Below are positions 9,027-19,227 of a stretch of 64,000 nucleotides of DNA, one piece after another (the first letter of the stretch is position 1; every line of letters starts with the position of its first letter). The notes below the pieces were generated by a model. That model made no database searches. It saw only the letters and a list, made by a program, of their open reading frames with translations, and was not told the DNA's origin. The DNA is from Sedimenticola thiotaurini (GTDB lineage Bacteria; Pseudomonadota; Gammaproteobacteria; Chromatiales; Chromatiaceae), in contig VMRY01000001.1 in NCBI GenBank assembly GCA_007713595.1, positions 1-64,000 on the forward strand, given 5' to 3'. A program made the position numbers and the translations under genes.

Positions 9027-10205
9027 TTAGACTTCCGGCAACGTCGCCAACACATCCTCCGTATCCGCCCCCAGCAACGGAGGAGCCAATGGATACTCGA
9101 TGGGCGTGGCAGAAAACTTCACAGGATTGGCCACCTGTGGCACCGTGCCTGCCAGAGGATGCGGCAGATTGAGGCGCATGCCGCGGGATTGTATTTGCGC
9201 ATCGTCAAACACTTCGTCTAGCCTATTAATCGGTCCACAGGGTACTTTTACCGCACCTAACAAGCTTGACCACTCTGCGGTTGTTTTGGCCATAAAACAG
9301 GCCTCAAGCAGGGGAATCAACTGGTCACGATGTTCGACCCGAAGGCGATTAGTAATAAAACGGGGATCTTTAGCGAGGTCCGGCTTACCCAGTACCCGAC
9401 AGCATTCGACAAACTGCCGGTCATTGCCTACTGCCAGCATAAGAAAACCATCTGCGGTTGGTAATGCCTGGTAAGGGACAATATTGGGGTGAGCTGTCCC
9501 CTGCCGGACCGGTGCCTTTCCACCGATTAGATAGTTCATATTCTGATTGGCCAGCCATGCCACCTGGGTATCCAGCAGGCTGATATCTATCTGCTGGCCC
9601 TCTCCGCTCTTCTCCCTGTGGTGCAGGGCAGCCAACAGGGCACTGACGGCATACATACCGGCCATCAGATCAGCCACCGCAACACCCACCTTCTGTGGCC
9701 CGGCACCAGGCAATCCGTCACGTTCACCAGTGATGCTCATTAACCCGCCCCGGGCCTGCACCATCGCATCATACCCGGCAAGGGCCGCGTCTGGACCGGT
9801 CTGACCAAAGCCAGTAATAGAACAATAGATCAGTTGTGGATTAATCTGGGCAAGCGAGGCGTAATCCAGGCCATATTTTGCTAACCCGCCAACCTTATAG
9901 TTTTCAACCAGAATATCAGCATCTGCCGCCAGCCTTCGAACAACCGACTGCCCTGCCTCAGTAGTGATGTCCAGTTCCAATGAACGCTTGCCGCGATTCG
10001 CAGAGAGAAAGTAGGCGGATTCCGTTGTCTCAGCCCCGGTCCCGTCCTTAAGAAAGGGAGGCCCCCAGTGACGGGTATCATCCCCGACACCAGGACGCTC
10101 AATCTTCCAGACTGTTGCCCCGTAATCCGCCAGCAATTGTGTTGCCCACGGCCCAGCCAATATACGGCTGAGATCCAGTATCTTAATGCCCTGAAGTGGT
10201 CCCAT
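9027..10205 (-). CDS. Family III (CaiB/BaiF) CoA-transferase
   Basis: 392 residues, the usual size. The N-terminal block GIKILDLSRILAGPWATQLLADYGATVWKIERP and the catalytic Asp in GYDAMVQARGG are intact, as is the Gly-rich GFGQTGP before it. Members move CoA between carboxylic acids such as formyl/oxalyl, succinyl/itaconate or carnitine derivatives. Sequence alone does not give the acceptor. It stands alone, convergent with the PilZ-like gene three bases away. Confidence 0.9.
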   Translation of the reverse strand: MGPLQGIKILDLSRILAGPWATQLLADYGATVWKIERPGVGDDTRHWGPPFLKDGTGAETTESAYFLSANRGKRSLELDITTEAGQSVVRRLAADADILVENYKVGGLAKYGLDYASLAQINPQLIYCSITGFGQTGPDAALAGYDAMVQARGGLMSITGERDGLPGAGPQKVGVAVADLMAGMYAVSALLAALHHREKSGEGQQIDISLLDTQVAWLANQNMNYLIGGKAPVRQGTAHPNIVPYQALPTADGFLMLAVGNDRQFVECCRVLGKPDLAKDPRFITNRLRVEHRDQLIPLLEACFMAKTTAEWSSLLGAVKVPCGPINRLDEVFDDAQIQSRGMRLNLPHPLAGTVPQVANPVKFSATPIEYPLAPPLLGADTEDVLATLPEV

Positions 10206-10297
10206 GGTGTTTGATCTGTCGATAGCCTTAAACAGGCCTAGTGTCTCACTCTGATGGCTCGTCAGCCAGAGTGGAAAGAGTGACTAAATGGATGAGA

Positions 10298-10756
10298 CTA
10301 GTAGATAGCGCTCTCAAGCCGCTGAAAAAATTCACCTCGCTCAAAAGGCTTAGCCATAAAATCCCGCGCACCAATCTTCTGTACCCACGATTGGATAGTG
10401 GCCTGCGTGTTACCGCTGATAATGATGACAGGAATATCTTGGGTATCGACATCGGTCTGCAATTTCCTGGTCGCCTGAAACCCATCCATACCAGGCATCA
10501 TAACGTCCATGAAGATGAGGTTGGGTTTATGCTTCCGCGCCAGCTCTATGCCCTGCACACCGTCCCCTGCTTCCAGCGTCTGGTAACCCGATTGACGTAG
10601 CATCCCGCTCATTACCCGACGAATTGTTCGCGAATCGTCAACAATAAGCACGGTAGTGCCCTCGGTAGGGGCCACTCGACGATTGGTTCGTCGATCCTTT
10701 ACCACACCGGCTTGATTGCGCTGAAAAAAGCGGCTAAATCCTAAAAAACCCATCAC
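10298..10756 (-). CDS. Single-domain response regulator (PilG/CheY type)
   Basis: 152 residues. A short basic leader (1-35) is followed by one receiver domain: acidic pair Asp40-Asp41 in LIVDDSR, phospho-acceptor Asp84 in FMDVMMPGMDG, Ser in IIISGN and Lys in AKPF. No output domain is present, so it should signal by protein contact. The domain is most like PilG/PilH-type twitching regulators, but no kinase gene is adjacent. Either of two adjacent ATGs may be the start. Confidence 0.85.
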   Translation of the reverse strand: MMGFLGFSRFFQRNQAGVVKDRRTNRRVAPTEGTTVLIVDDSRTIRRVMSGMLRQSGYQTLEAGDGVQGIELARKHKPNLIFMDVMMPGMDGFQATRKLQTDVDTQDIPVIIISGNTQATIQSWVQKIGARDFMAKPFERGEFFQRLESAIY

Positions 10757-10856
10757 TCAATCTCTACTTCAGATAATAACTGTTGCTGGCTATCTTCCGC
10801 CTTAATTATAGCCTTGGCTATAGATACAATCTGAAATCACCCCTGCTATCTATAAG

Positions 10857-11792
10857 TTAAAAGGTTAATTCACCTCGCGCCCTTTTTTCAAGTGGCTGCA
10901 AGGCACTAACGATCAGATCATGGGTAGGTGTGGCAACAGAATGGCGCCGACCAATCCGCACCACCGCCCCATTCCAGGCATCAAGTTCCGAGGGACGACC
11001 CGCCGCAATATCCCGTTGTAGCGAGCTGGTGCCTGTTGGCTCAAGCGCCTGAATGAAGGCCCAGGTACGGGCAATGATATCCTCGGGAAGGGGAATTCCA
11101 ACGGCTCGAGCGACCGCTTCTGTTTCATGCATGCAGGCATTGATCACAGTGTGAGTGGACGACTCATCACGTAACACACCGATAGGTGCCCGACTGATTG
11201 CTCCCAGCCCACCCCAACCCGTCGTAAAGAGAAACTTCGCCCAGATTGCAACCAGGATAGAGTCAGGACGCTCTACCCCTATCCCGGCATCGCCAAGTAA
11301 GGCTGACAACCTGTTGAGGCGGTCACTTGCAACCCCATCCAGCTCACCCAGAACCAGCGTCGGCTCATGACCGATATGGCGTATCAGACCCGGGCGCTCA
11401 ATAAAACTGAAGAGCTTGGCGACCCCGCCCATTACCCGCTCACGCCCGAACACTTCACTGAGTTGATCAGTTGACTCAACGCCATTGAGCAGGGAGACAA
11501 CAAAGGTATCCGGTCCGACGAGAGGCTGCATAGCCAAGGCGGTCTCTGGCACCTGCCAGCTCTTGACTGCCAACAGCACGGCATCTACCGGACCGACCGT
11601 CTCTGGATCATCAGTAACGACGGGGTTGTTGATATGAAAATCCCCATTGATACTCTCAACCGCCAGCCCGCTATTTTGCATCTCACGCAGATGATCGCCT
11701 CTTGCAATAAAGGCAACATCATGACCGCTATGCGCCAACCGACCGCCAAAATACCCACCGACTCCGCCTGTACCATAGATGGCCAACTTCAT
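10857..11792 (-). CDS. 2-dehydropantoate 2-reductase family protein (PanE/ApbA)
   Basis: 311 residues. The N-terminal Rossmann fold has YGTGGVGGYFGGRLA, then the family signature VLLAVKSWQ and NGVES. The C-terminal helical domain includes KFLFTTGWGGLGAISRAPIG. PanE reduces ketopantoate to pantoate with NADPH in CoA synthesis. Because ApbA-type paralogues are common, it could act on another 2-oxo acid; there is no panB or panC nearby. Confidence 0.85.
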   Translation of the reverse strand: MKLAIYGTGGVGGYFGGRLAHSGHDVAFIARGDHLREMQNSGLAVESINGDFHINNPVVTDDPETVGPVDAVLLAVKSWQVPETALAMQPLVGPDTFVVSLLNGVESTDQLSEVFGRERVMGGVAKLFSFIERPGLIRHIGHEPTLVLGELDGVASDRLNRLSALLGDAGIGVERPDSILVAIWAKFLFTTGWGGLGAISRAPIGVLRDESSTHTVINACMHETEAVARAVGIPLPEDIIARTWAFIQALEPTGTSSLQRDIAAGRPSELDAWNGAVVRIGRRHSVATPTHDLIVSALQPLEKRARGELTF

Positions 11793-11914
11793 TTCAATCC
11801 CTCATTACTCAGCAAAACTGACCGCCAATATAACGCGAGTGACATGCCAGTTCCACGTTCAGAACAACAGAGAATCCATCTCTCCAATCAATTGACATTC
11901 CGGAACACAAACGC

Positions 11915-11950
11915 AAAAACGCCTGCCGCCCGTGAGGGGCAAAGCAGGCG
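11915..11950 (-). terminator. Rho-independent terminator of the PilJ-domain gene
   Basis: On the minus strand CGCCTGC (11944-11950) pairs with GCAGGCG (11920-11926) and is followed directly by TTTTTG. It lies 27 bases beyond the stop of the gene that ends at 11977. Confidence 0.75.
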
Positions 11951-11976
11951 CTGCGTAGCGAATTACCGGTAATAGG

Positions 11977-12780
11977 TTATTGCTTGGGTTTTGACGCCCA
12001 GTACGCCTTTACATATAACAGAGTGATCTTGTTCATACGCTTCATAATGTCATCTGTTGTGACAAAGATTGTCACCGGGTAGCTCTCTTCAACGCTTCCA
12101 GTGAAGTATTTGCGCACTGTCTTCCAGACGTTCTCCACACCCTGAAGCTCTCTATTGATATCCTCAGAGTTCAGACTGTTGGCCTCTAATGATTTATGCG
12201 CACTCTCAAACTCATCTACCGACAGCTTCATCTGATTCACCGTGGCATCACTCTTGAAACCTGCTTCATTGGCGGCATAAAACATGGCGATGCGTTGGGA
12301 GAGCATGCGTTGACGTCCGGCAACATTAACCGCTGCCACAGTCTTTTCTGCCTGCTTACCCTCCAGCTCAACCACGATCGCCTGATACAGCTCTAGCATC
12401 GCTTCGCTCAGTTCAAGCATGGTTGCGCCACTGAATTTCACATACGGCGCTTTAGTGATCTTCACCATCTTTTCCAACAGTGGATCGACTTCAGCCAGCA
12501 GCACGACCACCTTGCTGTCTGTAACAGACTTCTTTAATACATCATGGTTACTAACCAACAGCGCCATACTGCCCTTCATCTGCCGACTGGCCTTTCCTGC
12601 CCGTATCTGATTACCAAGAAACAGGTAATCCTTGGTGATACGCTGAGTCAGCATACGTTGCATACCGGCGGTATTGACCAGCGAGGCCATATCGGCGGCC
12701 AGTAGATTGGTAGCGGTCAATGGCAGGCACACTACAATCGCCAGCAATAGGAGCCATGCTGCTTTCATATTTGTCTTCAT
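11977..12780 (-). CDS. Exported protein with two PilJ/NarX-type sensor domains
   Basis: 267 residues from the ATG at 12780, chosen because GAGGAT lies 5 bases before it; an in-frame ATG at 12801 has no such site. After a signal peptide (about 1-28) there are two copies of the PilJ-type N-terminal motif: NTAGMQRMLTQRITKDYL and, about 120 residues later, NVAGRQRMLSQRIAMFYA. In PilJ and NarX this helical domain senses ligand in the periplasm and is linked to a cytoplasmic output. Here no membrane helix or output follows, so the protein is a free periplasmic double sensor or binding domain. Confidence 0.8.
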   Translation of the reverse strand: MKTNMKAAWLLLLAIVVCLPLTATNLLAADMASLVNTAGMQRMLTQRITKDYLFLGNQIRAGKASRQMKGSMALLVSNHDVLKKSVTDSKVVVLLAEVDPLLEKMVKITKAPYVKFSGATMLELSEAMLELYQAIVVELEGKQAEKTVAAVNVAGRQRMLSQRIAMFYAANEAGFKSDATVNQMKLSVDEFESAHKSLEANSLNSEDINRELQGVENVWKTVRKYFTGSVEESYPVTIFVTTDDIMKRMNKITLLYVKAYWASKPKQ

Positions 12781-12952
12781 TTTTATCCTCATCCCCCTCA
12801 CGCCTGACTAAGCCTGAGAGCCGGTTTAAACAATATTTAATCAGTAAAAAGAGTAGCCATACCCCTGCCCAGGACCTGCATACCGGTACTACTGGGCACT
12901 CAAGCGCTTGTGCTCGCAAAATGAATTTAATACCGGTTGAGAAGTTTAGCGT

Positions 12953-13795
12953 CTAATCTTCGACGAACTTGACTATTTCTTTAACGATTTGCCTGGCACC
13001 GTCCCCGTAGAGCATGGTGATATGATTACCCGGCACCTCGGCATACTCTCCCCGGGGCAGGGCAGAGACGGTCGCCTCAGCCTGTTTTCTGGGTAACAGC
13101 GGCGGCGCGCCAGGCAGACCATAGGCCCCCGTGGCATTAAGCAACAGGGTCGGCTGTTGGATCTCTGGCAGCTTCTCCTGCCAATTTTCAGCCAACACAC
13201 ACTCTACCGCTTCGACAATGGCCTCCGGTCGGGAACGAGCGATCACAGCCCCATTCGCTAAAGTTTCCACATCCGCCTGGAAGTAGCTCTCGATAGTGGC
13301 ATCCCACCAGTGATAAAAAAACGGCATCACCTTCACGGCAGCCAGGTAGGTTTCCCAGGAGGATACCGCCTTGCCCAGGCGATCAATTGCTGGCTGAATC
13401 AGGCGGCGCGTATCCGGATGCATCTCCGCTGCCGCATCAATCACCAGCAATTTCTTCACGCGCTCAGGATAGCGGTGTGCCATATACAGACCAAGCAAAC
13501 CACCGTAGGAGTGTCCTCCTAAAATAACCTGATCCAATCCCAACTGATCCAAAAGACCAATAATATCCAGGGCATGATCCTCCAGAGTATAACCGGACTC
13601 GGGTTTATCACTCAGGCCACGACCACGAAGATCAACCGCCAACAACCTCACAGAATCCGTCAAGCCCGCAGCAACCAGGCCATCAAACGAGTGCGCATTG
13701 GCCGTGAGACCTGGCATTAATATAACGACCGGACCGCTACCCGAATAATCGAGATAGTGCAGCCGAATGCCATTGGTATTGACAAAACATTGCAC
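12953..13795 (-). CDS. Alpha/beta hydrolase
   Basis: 280 residues. Nucleophile elbow GGHSYGG (Ser96), oxyanion region MPGLTAN, the conserved DLRGRGLSD, and a late His in VPGNH complete a catalytic triad layout. A cap-domain insertion lies between about 125 and 205. Such enzymes include esterases, haloperoxidase-like proteins and C-C hydrolases; the sequence does not decide which. It is monocistronic. Confidence 0.85.
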   Translation of the reverse strand: MQCFVNTNGIRLHYLDYSGSGPVVILMPGLTANAHSFDGLVAAGLTDSVRLLAVDLRGRGLSDKPESGYTLEDHALDIIGLLDQLGLDQVILGGHSYGGLLGLYMAHRYPERVKKLLVIDAAAEMHPDTRRLIQPAIDRLGKAVSSWETYLAAVKVMPFFYHWWDATIESYFQADVETLANGAVIARSRPEAIVEAVECVLAENWQEKLPEIQQPTLLLNATGAYGLPGAPPLLPRKQAEATVSALPRGEYAEVPGNHITMLYGDGARQIVKEIVKFVED

Positions 13796-14305
13796 AGCGT
13801 TCTCCTATTGCACGTCAAATTAAAGATCCGGCAAATAACCGATAAGATAAATCTCAACTCGCTTATGAGTGAAATACCAACAGCAAATGCCCCGTTGAGT
13901 ACCGGCATTGCGGATATCTCCCACATTGTATTGGCCATGGAGGGGTTTTCATACCCCGGCAAAGGCAGTAAATAAACGACTGACATCACCGCATACTGGA
14001 GAATACACTGACCCTATCATGCAACGAATAAAAAGTGTCGCCACCACCGACACAGACTTCGATCACTCTCTGCAGAATATACGTTACCAGCCGTGAGAGC
14101 TGAACCAGGTATGCCAAAATTATTGGTGAATGCGGGACATGCCGATGGAGATTGGGAGAGGTGTCGAGCGGGGCTCTTCGTAGATCGACATAGCGTTCCG
14201 AAAAAAATGCCCAGGTGAAATTGACTTCACCTCACAGACAGGTAAAGGGACTCCCCTCACCTGCACACTACCGATCATCGGAGCAGGCGAGTAAACAGCC
14301 CAGCT
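13796..14305. other. Intergenic stretch without a convincing gene
   Basis: 510 bases. A short plus-strand frame (13865-13975) has no ribosome site and no recognisable protein. AGGTGAA (14213-14219) and TTCACCT (14226-14232) form a hairpin that, on the minus strand, is followed a few bases later by a run of T; it may be a weak terminator for the GGDEF-EAL gene. Confidence 0.5.
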
Positions 14306-17300
14306 TCAGCGTTGTGACTGTTTTGACTGTTGTTCTATAAACTGCGCCATCAGTAACTGGAAGTCGTCTGCAGCGAGTGGCTTTGTATAGAGGAAACCTT
14401 GCGCTTCATGACATCCTTCATCAGCAAGGAAGTCCCGCTGTTCATCACTCTCCACACCCTCGGCAATTACACGAAGCGAGAGTCCTTTACCCAGCGCTAT
14501 CACAGCGCGCGTTATTGCTGTATCAGCCTTTCCATTCGGTACATCCTTAACGAAGGAACGATCAATCTTCAACTTGTTGATTGGCAATCGTTTCAGATAA
14601 CTGAGTGATGAGTAGCCGGTTCCAAAATCATCAATCGCCAGTGATACACCCAGCTCTTTCAATGCACTCAATGTAGAGATAGCCTCTTCAGGATGCTTCA
14701 TAATAAAGCTCTCGGTTATTTCAAGTTCAAGCAGATGAGCGGGCAAGTGCGTCTCCCACAACACCTTCCTGACCACCTCGACAATGTCTCCCCGCTCAAT
14801 CTGGTGACCCGATACGTTGACTGCAATTGTGCCGAACTGCCGTCCGGCATCCAGCCACCGTTTCGCCTGAATACAGGCATCTCTCAACACCCACTCTCCA
14901 ATCTGCAAGATCAGCCCCGTCTCTTCCGCCAACGGGATAAAACTGTCAGGTGAAATCAATCCCATATTGGGATGTAGCCAGCGTACCAGGGCCTCTGCAC
15001 CTGTCAGTTGCCCGCTAGTAAGATCGAACTGGGGATGATAATGAAGAACCAGCTGTCGCTGCTCAACCGCCCTGCGTAAATTGTTCTCAAGCAAAACCCG
15101 GGCATGCGCTGAGGCGGTCATCTCGCGTGTGTAGAACTGGTAGTTGTTACGACCACTCTCTTTCGCCCGGTACATGGCTGCATCCGCATTGCGCACCAGC
15201 GTAGTGACATCCCTTCCATCCGCCGGATAGATGGCAATACCAATACTGGAAGAGACATGCAGTTGACTACCATCAAGATTAAACGGCTGGCTAAAAGCAG
15301 CCAGCAATTTTTCTGCCACAGGCGCGATGACATTTGTATCCACCACGTTCTCCAGCACCACTACAAACTCATCCCCCCCCAATCGTGCAACCGTATCTTC
15401 CTCACGAATCAGCTCATTCAAGCGTTGCGCCACCTGCTGCAGCAGTCGATCGCCGACAGGATGTCCGAGGCTGTCATTGATGTGTTTAAATCGATCAAGA
15501 TCGAGGAACATCAAGACCAACTTATGGCCATCACGTCTGGCTCGACTCAGTGCATGCTCACAACGTTCAGTAAACAGCACCCGGTTAGGCAGGTCAGTCA
15601 GCACATCATAGTGTGCCAGATGCTCAATTCGCTGCTCAGAGAGTTTTTTATCCGTAATATCAGAGAACACGCTGATGTACTGGACAATATCACCCAGCTC
15701 ATCTCGGATGGCTGATATATTCTGCCACACTGGGTGCGCCTCACCATCTTTCCGGCGATTCCATATTTCACCTTGCCAGACACCAATTGTCGTGAGTTTC
15801 GTCCAGAAATCCTGGTAGAACTCATCATCATGGTAATCAGACCGCAACAGTCTGGGAGTCTTTCCAAGTACCTCTTCTGACTCAAATCCAGTGATATCGC
15901 TGAACGCCTTGTTTACCTGGAGAATCACACCCCGGGCATCGGTTATGACGATACCTTCCGTCGTCCCATTAAACACACTGGCCGCCAAGCGGGTCTCTTC
16001 GTCACGCCGTTTTCTGTCGGAAATATCATGTATGCGCGCAGTCAGAACTGAAGAACCATCACGATAGACGCGATTCAAACTGACTTCGGTATGAATTGGT
16101 GTTCTATCAAGTTTCAGGTGCACCCACTCAAACAACTGGGGTTTCCCAGACAGTGCGTCTGAAATATATCTATAGGCGCGTTCACTGGAAAGCGATCCAT
16201 CCATCTGAAAGCGAGGCGAAAACTTCTCAGGCCCGAAACCAATAATCTCGCTTTTAGGACAACCATATATCTCCTCCATCTTGGCATTACAGCTGGTGAA
16301 GCGGTTGTTATCCAGAGTGAGAATTCCATCGTTAGCTGACTCAAACAGCACCCGGTAGTACTCTTCACTATTGTGTAAAGCGATATTGACACGCTGCCGT
16401 TCAAGTTCTGCAGAGGCCCGTGAAGCAAAAATGGTCAGCATGGAGAGGATGAAATCCGGATTCTCCATCGACACCACATCGAGTACCGCCAGCAAACCCA
16501 ATACATCACCATTTGTCGAACGAAGGGGCAAGCCAACATAACTCTCCGCACCCATTACTTGCAGCAGATGATCATGTGGAAAGAGTGTCTGAATATCCTT
16601 TGCGTAGGAACAGGCACCCGTGTGAATCACATCACTGCACGGAGTATTTTTCAAATCATACTCAAAATTCTCACCCGGCATTCCCTTGGCCCAAACCGCC
16701 TGGGTTTTAATATACTCAATACTGCCCGGTACCAGTTTACCGACAATCGCATAATTGACCCCTAACGCCTCCGCCAGATGTGAGACTAATTGCTCAAAAA
16801 AACTATTGCCGGTCGCCGCCGATACTCCCATTGCGATCTGCCGCACCATCTCTTCATTGCGGATACGCAAAGAGATGTCATTAACAGTAATCACGAAATG
16901 GATCAGCACTCCATCTGCATCATGCACAGGCGAAAGAGATAACTCATTCCAGAACCGACTTCCGCCCTTGCGCTTACTCTGCATCTGTACCTGACAGGTA
17001 GTACCAGTCGTTATGGCTGATAATAGCTGCGAGACAGCCGCTTGATTTTCGCTATCGCTGCTGAAGAATGGAAACGGGTGTCCGATCAACTCATCCGCTG
17101 TATATCCTGATATTATTTCAAAGGCAGGATTGACATAGATAACCGGAAGATCTTTACCGTTTGATTCAATAATAGCGATACCATTACTTGCTGCAGTAAT
17201 TGCCCTGTCTCGTATAGTGAGTTCAACCTCTGTGCGCCTTCTCTCTTGCAACTCACTGTTCAATTGATCAGTACGCTGAACAACTAACCGTTTCAGGGTG

Positions 17301-18232
17301 CGATTCCATAGATAGCCACCCACCACACTCAGCATCAGCAAAGTAATCAGTAGCAGCAGGTAGAACTGTGGAGTCGGCTGCCATGTCTGCGCCGATATAT
17401 TGATCCATTTTCTGAAAATTGCCTGATGCTCCTCAGGCGTCAGGCTCTTCAATCCCTTATCGAGAATAGAGCGCAGTTCAGGCCAATCATCTCTGACAGC
17501 AAATGCCCATCGATAAAGGTACTCCGTATTTCCTGCAACCCTGAGATTGGTTATGCCCTGCTGTTCCATGTAATAAGTGGCTGTTGCCAGGTTCCCCACC
17601 ATAGCATCCACCATACCAAATGAAACTTTACGTAATGCTGTTTCCAGGTTTGGGACAGGATCAAGGTTTAATTCCGGGTAACGATCAAGAATGAAGTCAT
17701 GAGCAGCATAGCCTGAAACAACCGCCACCTTTAATCCCTTCAGGTCTTTCAGATTAAGGTTCTGTTTGACTTGATTTCGCACCAGGATGACCGCAGGGAC
17801 CTCAATCATCGGCTGGGTGAAGCTCATAAACTCCTGGCGCTGTGGTGTGGCGCTGGCCGCACTCCACATATCGATCTCACGACTCTTAGCCTGCCGAATC
17901 GATTCATCCCAGTTTTCCAGATGCACTATCTTGAGCTTTAAACCAAGACGTTCAGAAATAATGGAGAGGTAGTCTGCCGCCAGGCCCTGATAGTCACCTG
18001 AGGCCGTGAAGAATTCTACCGGCCTGAATTCGGGATCCGGCCCTACTCGAATAACCGGATGGTCAGCTAGCCAGGCTTTTTCTGAGTCAGTAAGGCTGAC
18101 ACGGGTCTGGCCGATAGCAAAAACAGGCACACTGAACCATTGCAGACAAAGCAGCGACAGGATAAAAAAAACGCAGGTGATCCGTCTAAACATCCCTGTC
18201 TGCAGGAAGCAAACATTCATACAACAACCCAT
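14306..18232 (-). CDS. Membrane sensor with periplasmic SBP domain, PAS/GAF domains, GGDEF and EAL
   Basis: 1308 residues. Order: signal/membrane segment (about 14-40), family 3 solute-binding domain (about 45-275, with the GYAAHDFILDRYPELN region), membrane helix (about 290-315), PAS (about 345-460), GAF (about 470-620), PAS (about 630-745), PAS (about 755-875), GGDEF (about 885-1045; RLGGDEFVVV intact) and EAL (about 1060-1300; AEALVRW and DDFGTGYSSLSYL intact). Both c-di-GMP synthesis and hydrolysis motifs look active. A periplasmic amino-acid-like ligand is the likely input. ATG at 18193 (MFRRITC) is an alternative start that gives a cleaner signal sequence. Other second-messenger genes follow upstream. 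Confidence 0.92.
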   Translation of the reverse strand: MGCCMNVCFLQTGMFRRITCVFFILSLLCLQWFSVPVFAIGQTRVSLTDSEKAWLADHPVIRVGPDPEFRPVEFFTASGDYQGLAADYLSIISERLGLKLKIVHLENWDESIRQAKSREIDMWSAASATPQRQEFMSFTQPMIEVPAVILVRNQVKQNLNLKDLKGLKVAVVSGYAAHDFILDRYPELNLDPVPNLETALRKVSFGMVDAMVGNLATATYYMEQQGITNLRVAGNTEYLYRWAFAVRDDWPELRSILDKGLKSLTPEEHQAIFRKWINISAQTWQPTPQFYLLLLITLLMLSVVGGYLWNRTLKRLVVQRTDQLNSELQERRRTEVELTIRDRAITAASNGIAIIESNGKDLPVIYVNPAFEIISGYTADELIGHPFPFFSSDSENQAAVSQLLSAITTGTTCQVQMQSKRKGGSRFWNELSLSPVHDADGVLIHFVITVNDISLRIRNEEMVRQIAMGVSAATGNSFFEQLVSHLAEALGVNYAIVGKLVPGSIEYIKTQAVWAKGMPGENFEYDLKNTPCSDVIHTGACSYAKDIQTLFPHDHLLQVMGAESYVGLPLRSTNGDVLGLLAVLDVVSMENPDFILSMLTIFASRASAELERQRVNIALHNSEEYYRVLFESANDGILTLDNNRFTSCNAKMEEIYGCPKSEIIGFGPEKFSPRFQMDGSLSSERAYRYISDALSGKPQLFEWVHLKLDRTPIHTEVSLNRVYRDGSSVLTARIHDISDRKRRDEETRLAASVFNGTTEGIVITDARGVILQVNKAFSDITGFESEEVLGKTPRLLRSDYHDDEFYQDFWTKLTTIGVWQGEIWNRRKDGEAHPVWQNISAIRDELGDIVQYISVFSDITDKKLSEQRIEHLAHYDVLTDLPNRVLFTERCEHALSRARRDGHKLVLMFLDLDRFKHINDSLGHPVGDRLLQQVAQRLNELIREEDTVARLGGDEFVVVLENVVDTNVIAPVAEKLLAAFSQPFNLDGSQLHVSSSIGIAIYPADGRDVTTLVRNADAAMYRAKESGRNNYQFYTREMTASAHARVLLENNLRRAVEQRQLVLHYHPQFDLTSGQLTGAEALVRWLHPNMGLISPDSFIPLAEETGLILQIGEWVLRDACIQAKRWLDAGRQFGTIAVNVSGHQIERGDIVEVVRKVLWETHLPAHLLELEITESFIMKHPEEAISTLSALKELGVSLAIDDFGTGYSSLSYLKRLPINKLKIDRSFVKDVPNGKADTAITRAVIALGKGLSLRVIAEGVESDEQRDFLADEGCHEAQGFLYTKPLAADDFQLLMAQFIEQQSKQSQR

Positions 18233-18377
18233 CGACTTGTTAACAGGGATTGGATATCAGAGGAGAATTAAAAAAAGAATAACCAACTGACCCTTTCCAG
18301 CAGTAGCGGCAAAAAACAGATATTCTTTAAAAATTGCTTATGTTTTTTCCATCTGGAAATTATCCCAGGAACAAAAA

Positions 18378-19091
18378 TCAGTCCTTAGGATTAATGCGGT
18401 CTGTTGCATCCAGCTTGTTGCTAAAACCACAAAATCTACGAAGCTTTATAATCGATTCGATATGTACCTGATTGTGATCAATTTCTACGCCTTGCTCTTT
18501 CAATGCAGTAAATGTGCGGGAAAGACCTTCCTGTGACATGCCTAATAACGCCGCCAGCAACTTTTTACTGTGTGGTAGCGTGATACGATTCTCTCCACGC
18601 CCCTGGTCATAAGCTAGGTCCAATAAAAAAGCGGCCACACGTTGAGCGGTAGTACGAAGCCGCTGATTCTTCACTTGGCGCACCATGGTACGAAACTGCG
18701 CTGAGAGGGTAGACATCATGTTGAGGCCAAAATCCCCACCATGCCGTATCAATTCAATCAGCTCATCAGCGGGTATCTTAAGCACCCGCGCTTTCTTCAC
18801 CACTTCAGCGGACATCAGAAAACGTTTGTGTGTTATAACCGCAGCCAGGATAAAGGAGTCACCAGGGTAAAGTATCTCAATAACCGTCTGTTGGCCTTCC
18901 GGACCACGAGCCGTCAGCTGTACCAAACCACTCAGTAAAATATAGAGATAATCCGCCTTATCCCCTTCCCGAAAAAGAAAATTGCCCTTCTCACACTCTA
19001 CTTCAAGAGTGAGCCAAGCAACTCGTTCCAGGTCCTTTGGCGTCGTACCGGAGAATAAAGGGATCTGGTCAAGTAAATGCGCTTCAATCAT
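18378..19091 (-). CDS. Crp/Fnr-family transcription regulator
   Basis: 237 residues. The cyclic-nucleotide-type beta-roll (about 10-125) contains GNFLFREGDKADYLYILLSG; the C-terminal winged helix (about 150-225) has the recognition-helix sequence GMSQEGLSRTFTALKEQGV. There are no N-terminal cysteines for an Fnr iron-sulphur cluster, and the cAMP-binding arginine-serine pair of CRP is not evident. It resembles the Dnr/NnrR-like group, so a NO or redox input is possible but unproven. Confidence 0.87.
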   Translation of the reverse strand: MIEAHLLDQIPLFSGTTPKDLERVAWLTLEVECEKGNFLFREGDKADYLYILLSGLVQLTARGPEGQQTVIEILYPGDSFILAAVITHKRFLMSAEVVKKARVLKIPADELIELIRHGGDFGLNMMSTLSAQFRTMVRQVKNQRLRTTAQRVAAFLLDLAYDQGRGENRITLPHSKKLLAALLGMSQEGLSRTFTALKEQGVEIDHNQVHIESIIKLRRFCGFSNKLDATDRINPKD

Positions 19092-19227
19092 AGACTAATG
19101 GGCTGTTAAAGTTTTTATAAGTCAGCATCCAAGCATTCAGAGAAATTAAGACTACCACAGTCGGCAGGAAAATAACCCCTAGCAGCAATTATATATCGCC
19201 GTAGATGATCCTCGGGCAGGCAAAATA

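Noticed and set aside
13757-13975. 72-codon plus-strand frame upstream of the hydrolase gene
   Set aside because: Its first part is antisense to the hydrolase start and neither internal ATG has a ribosome site.
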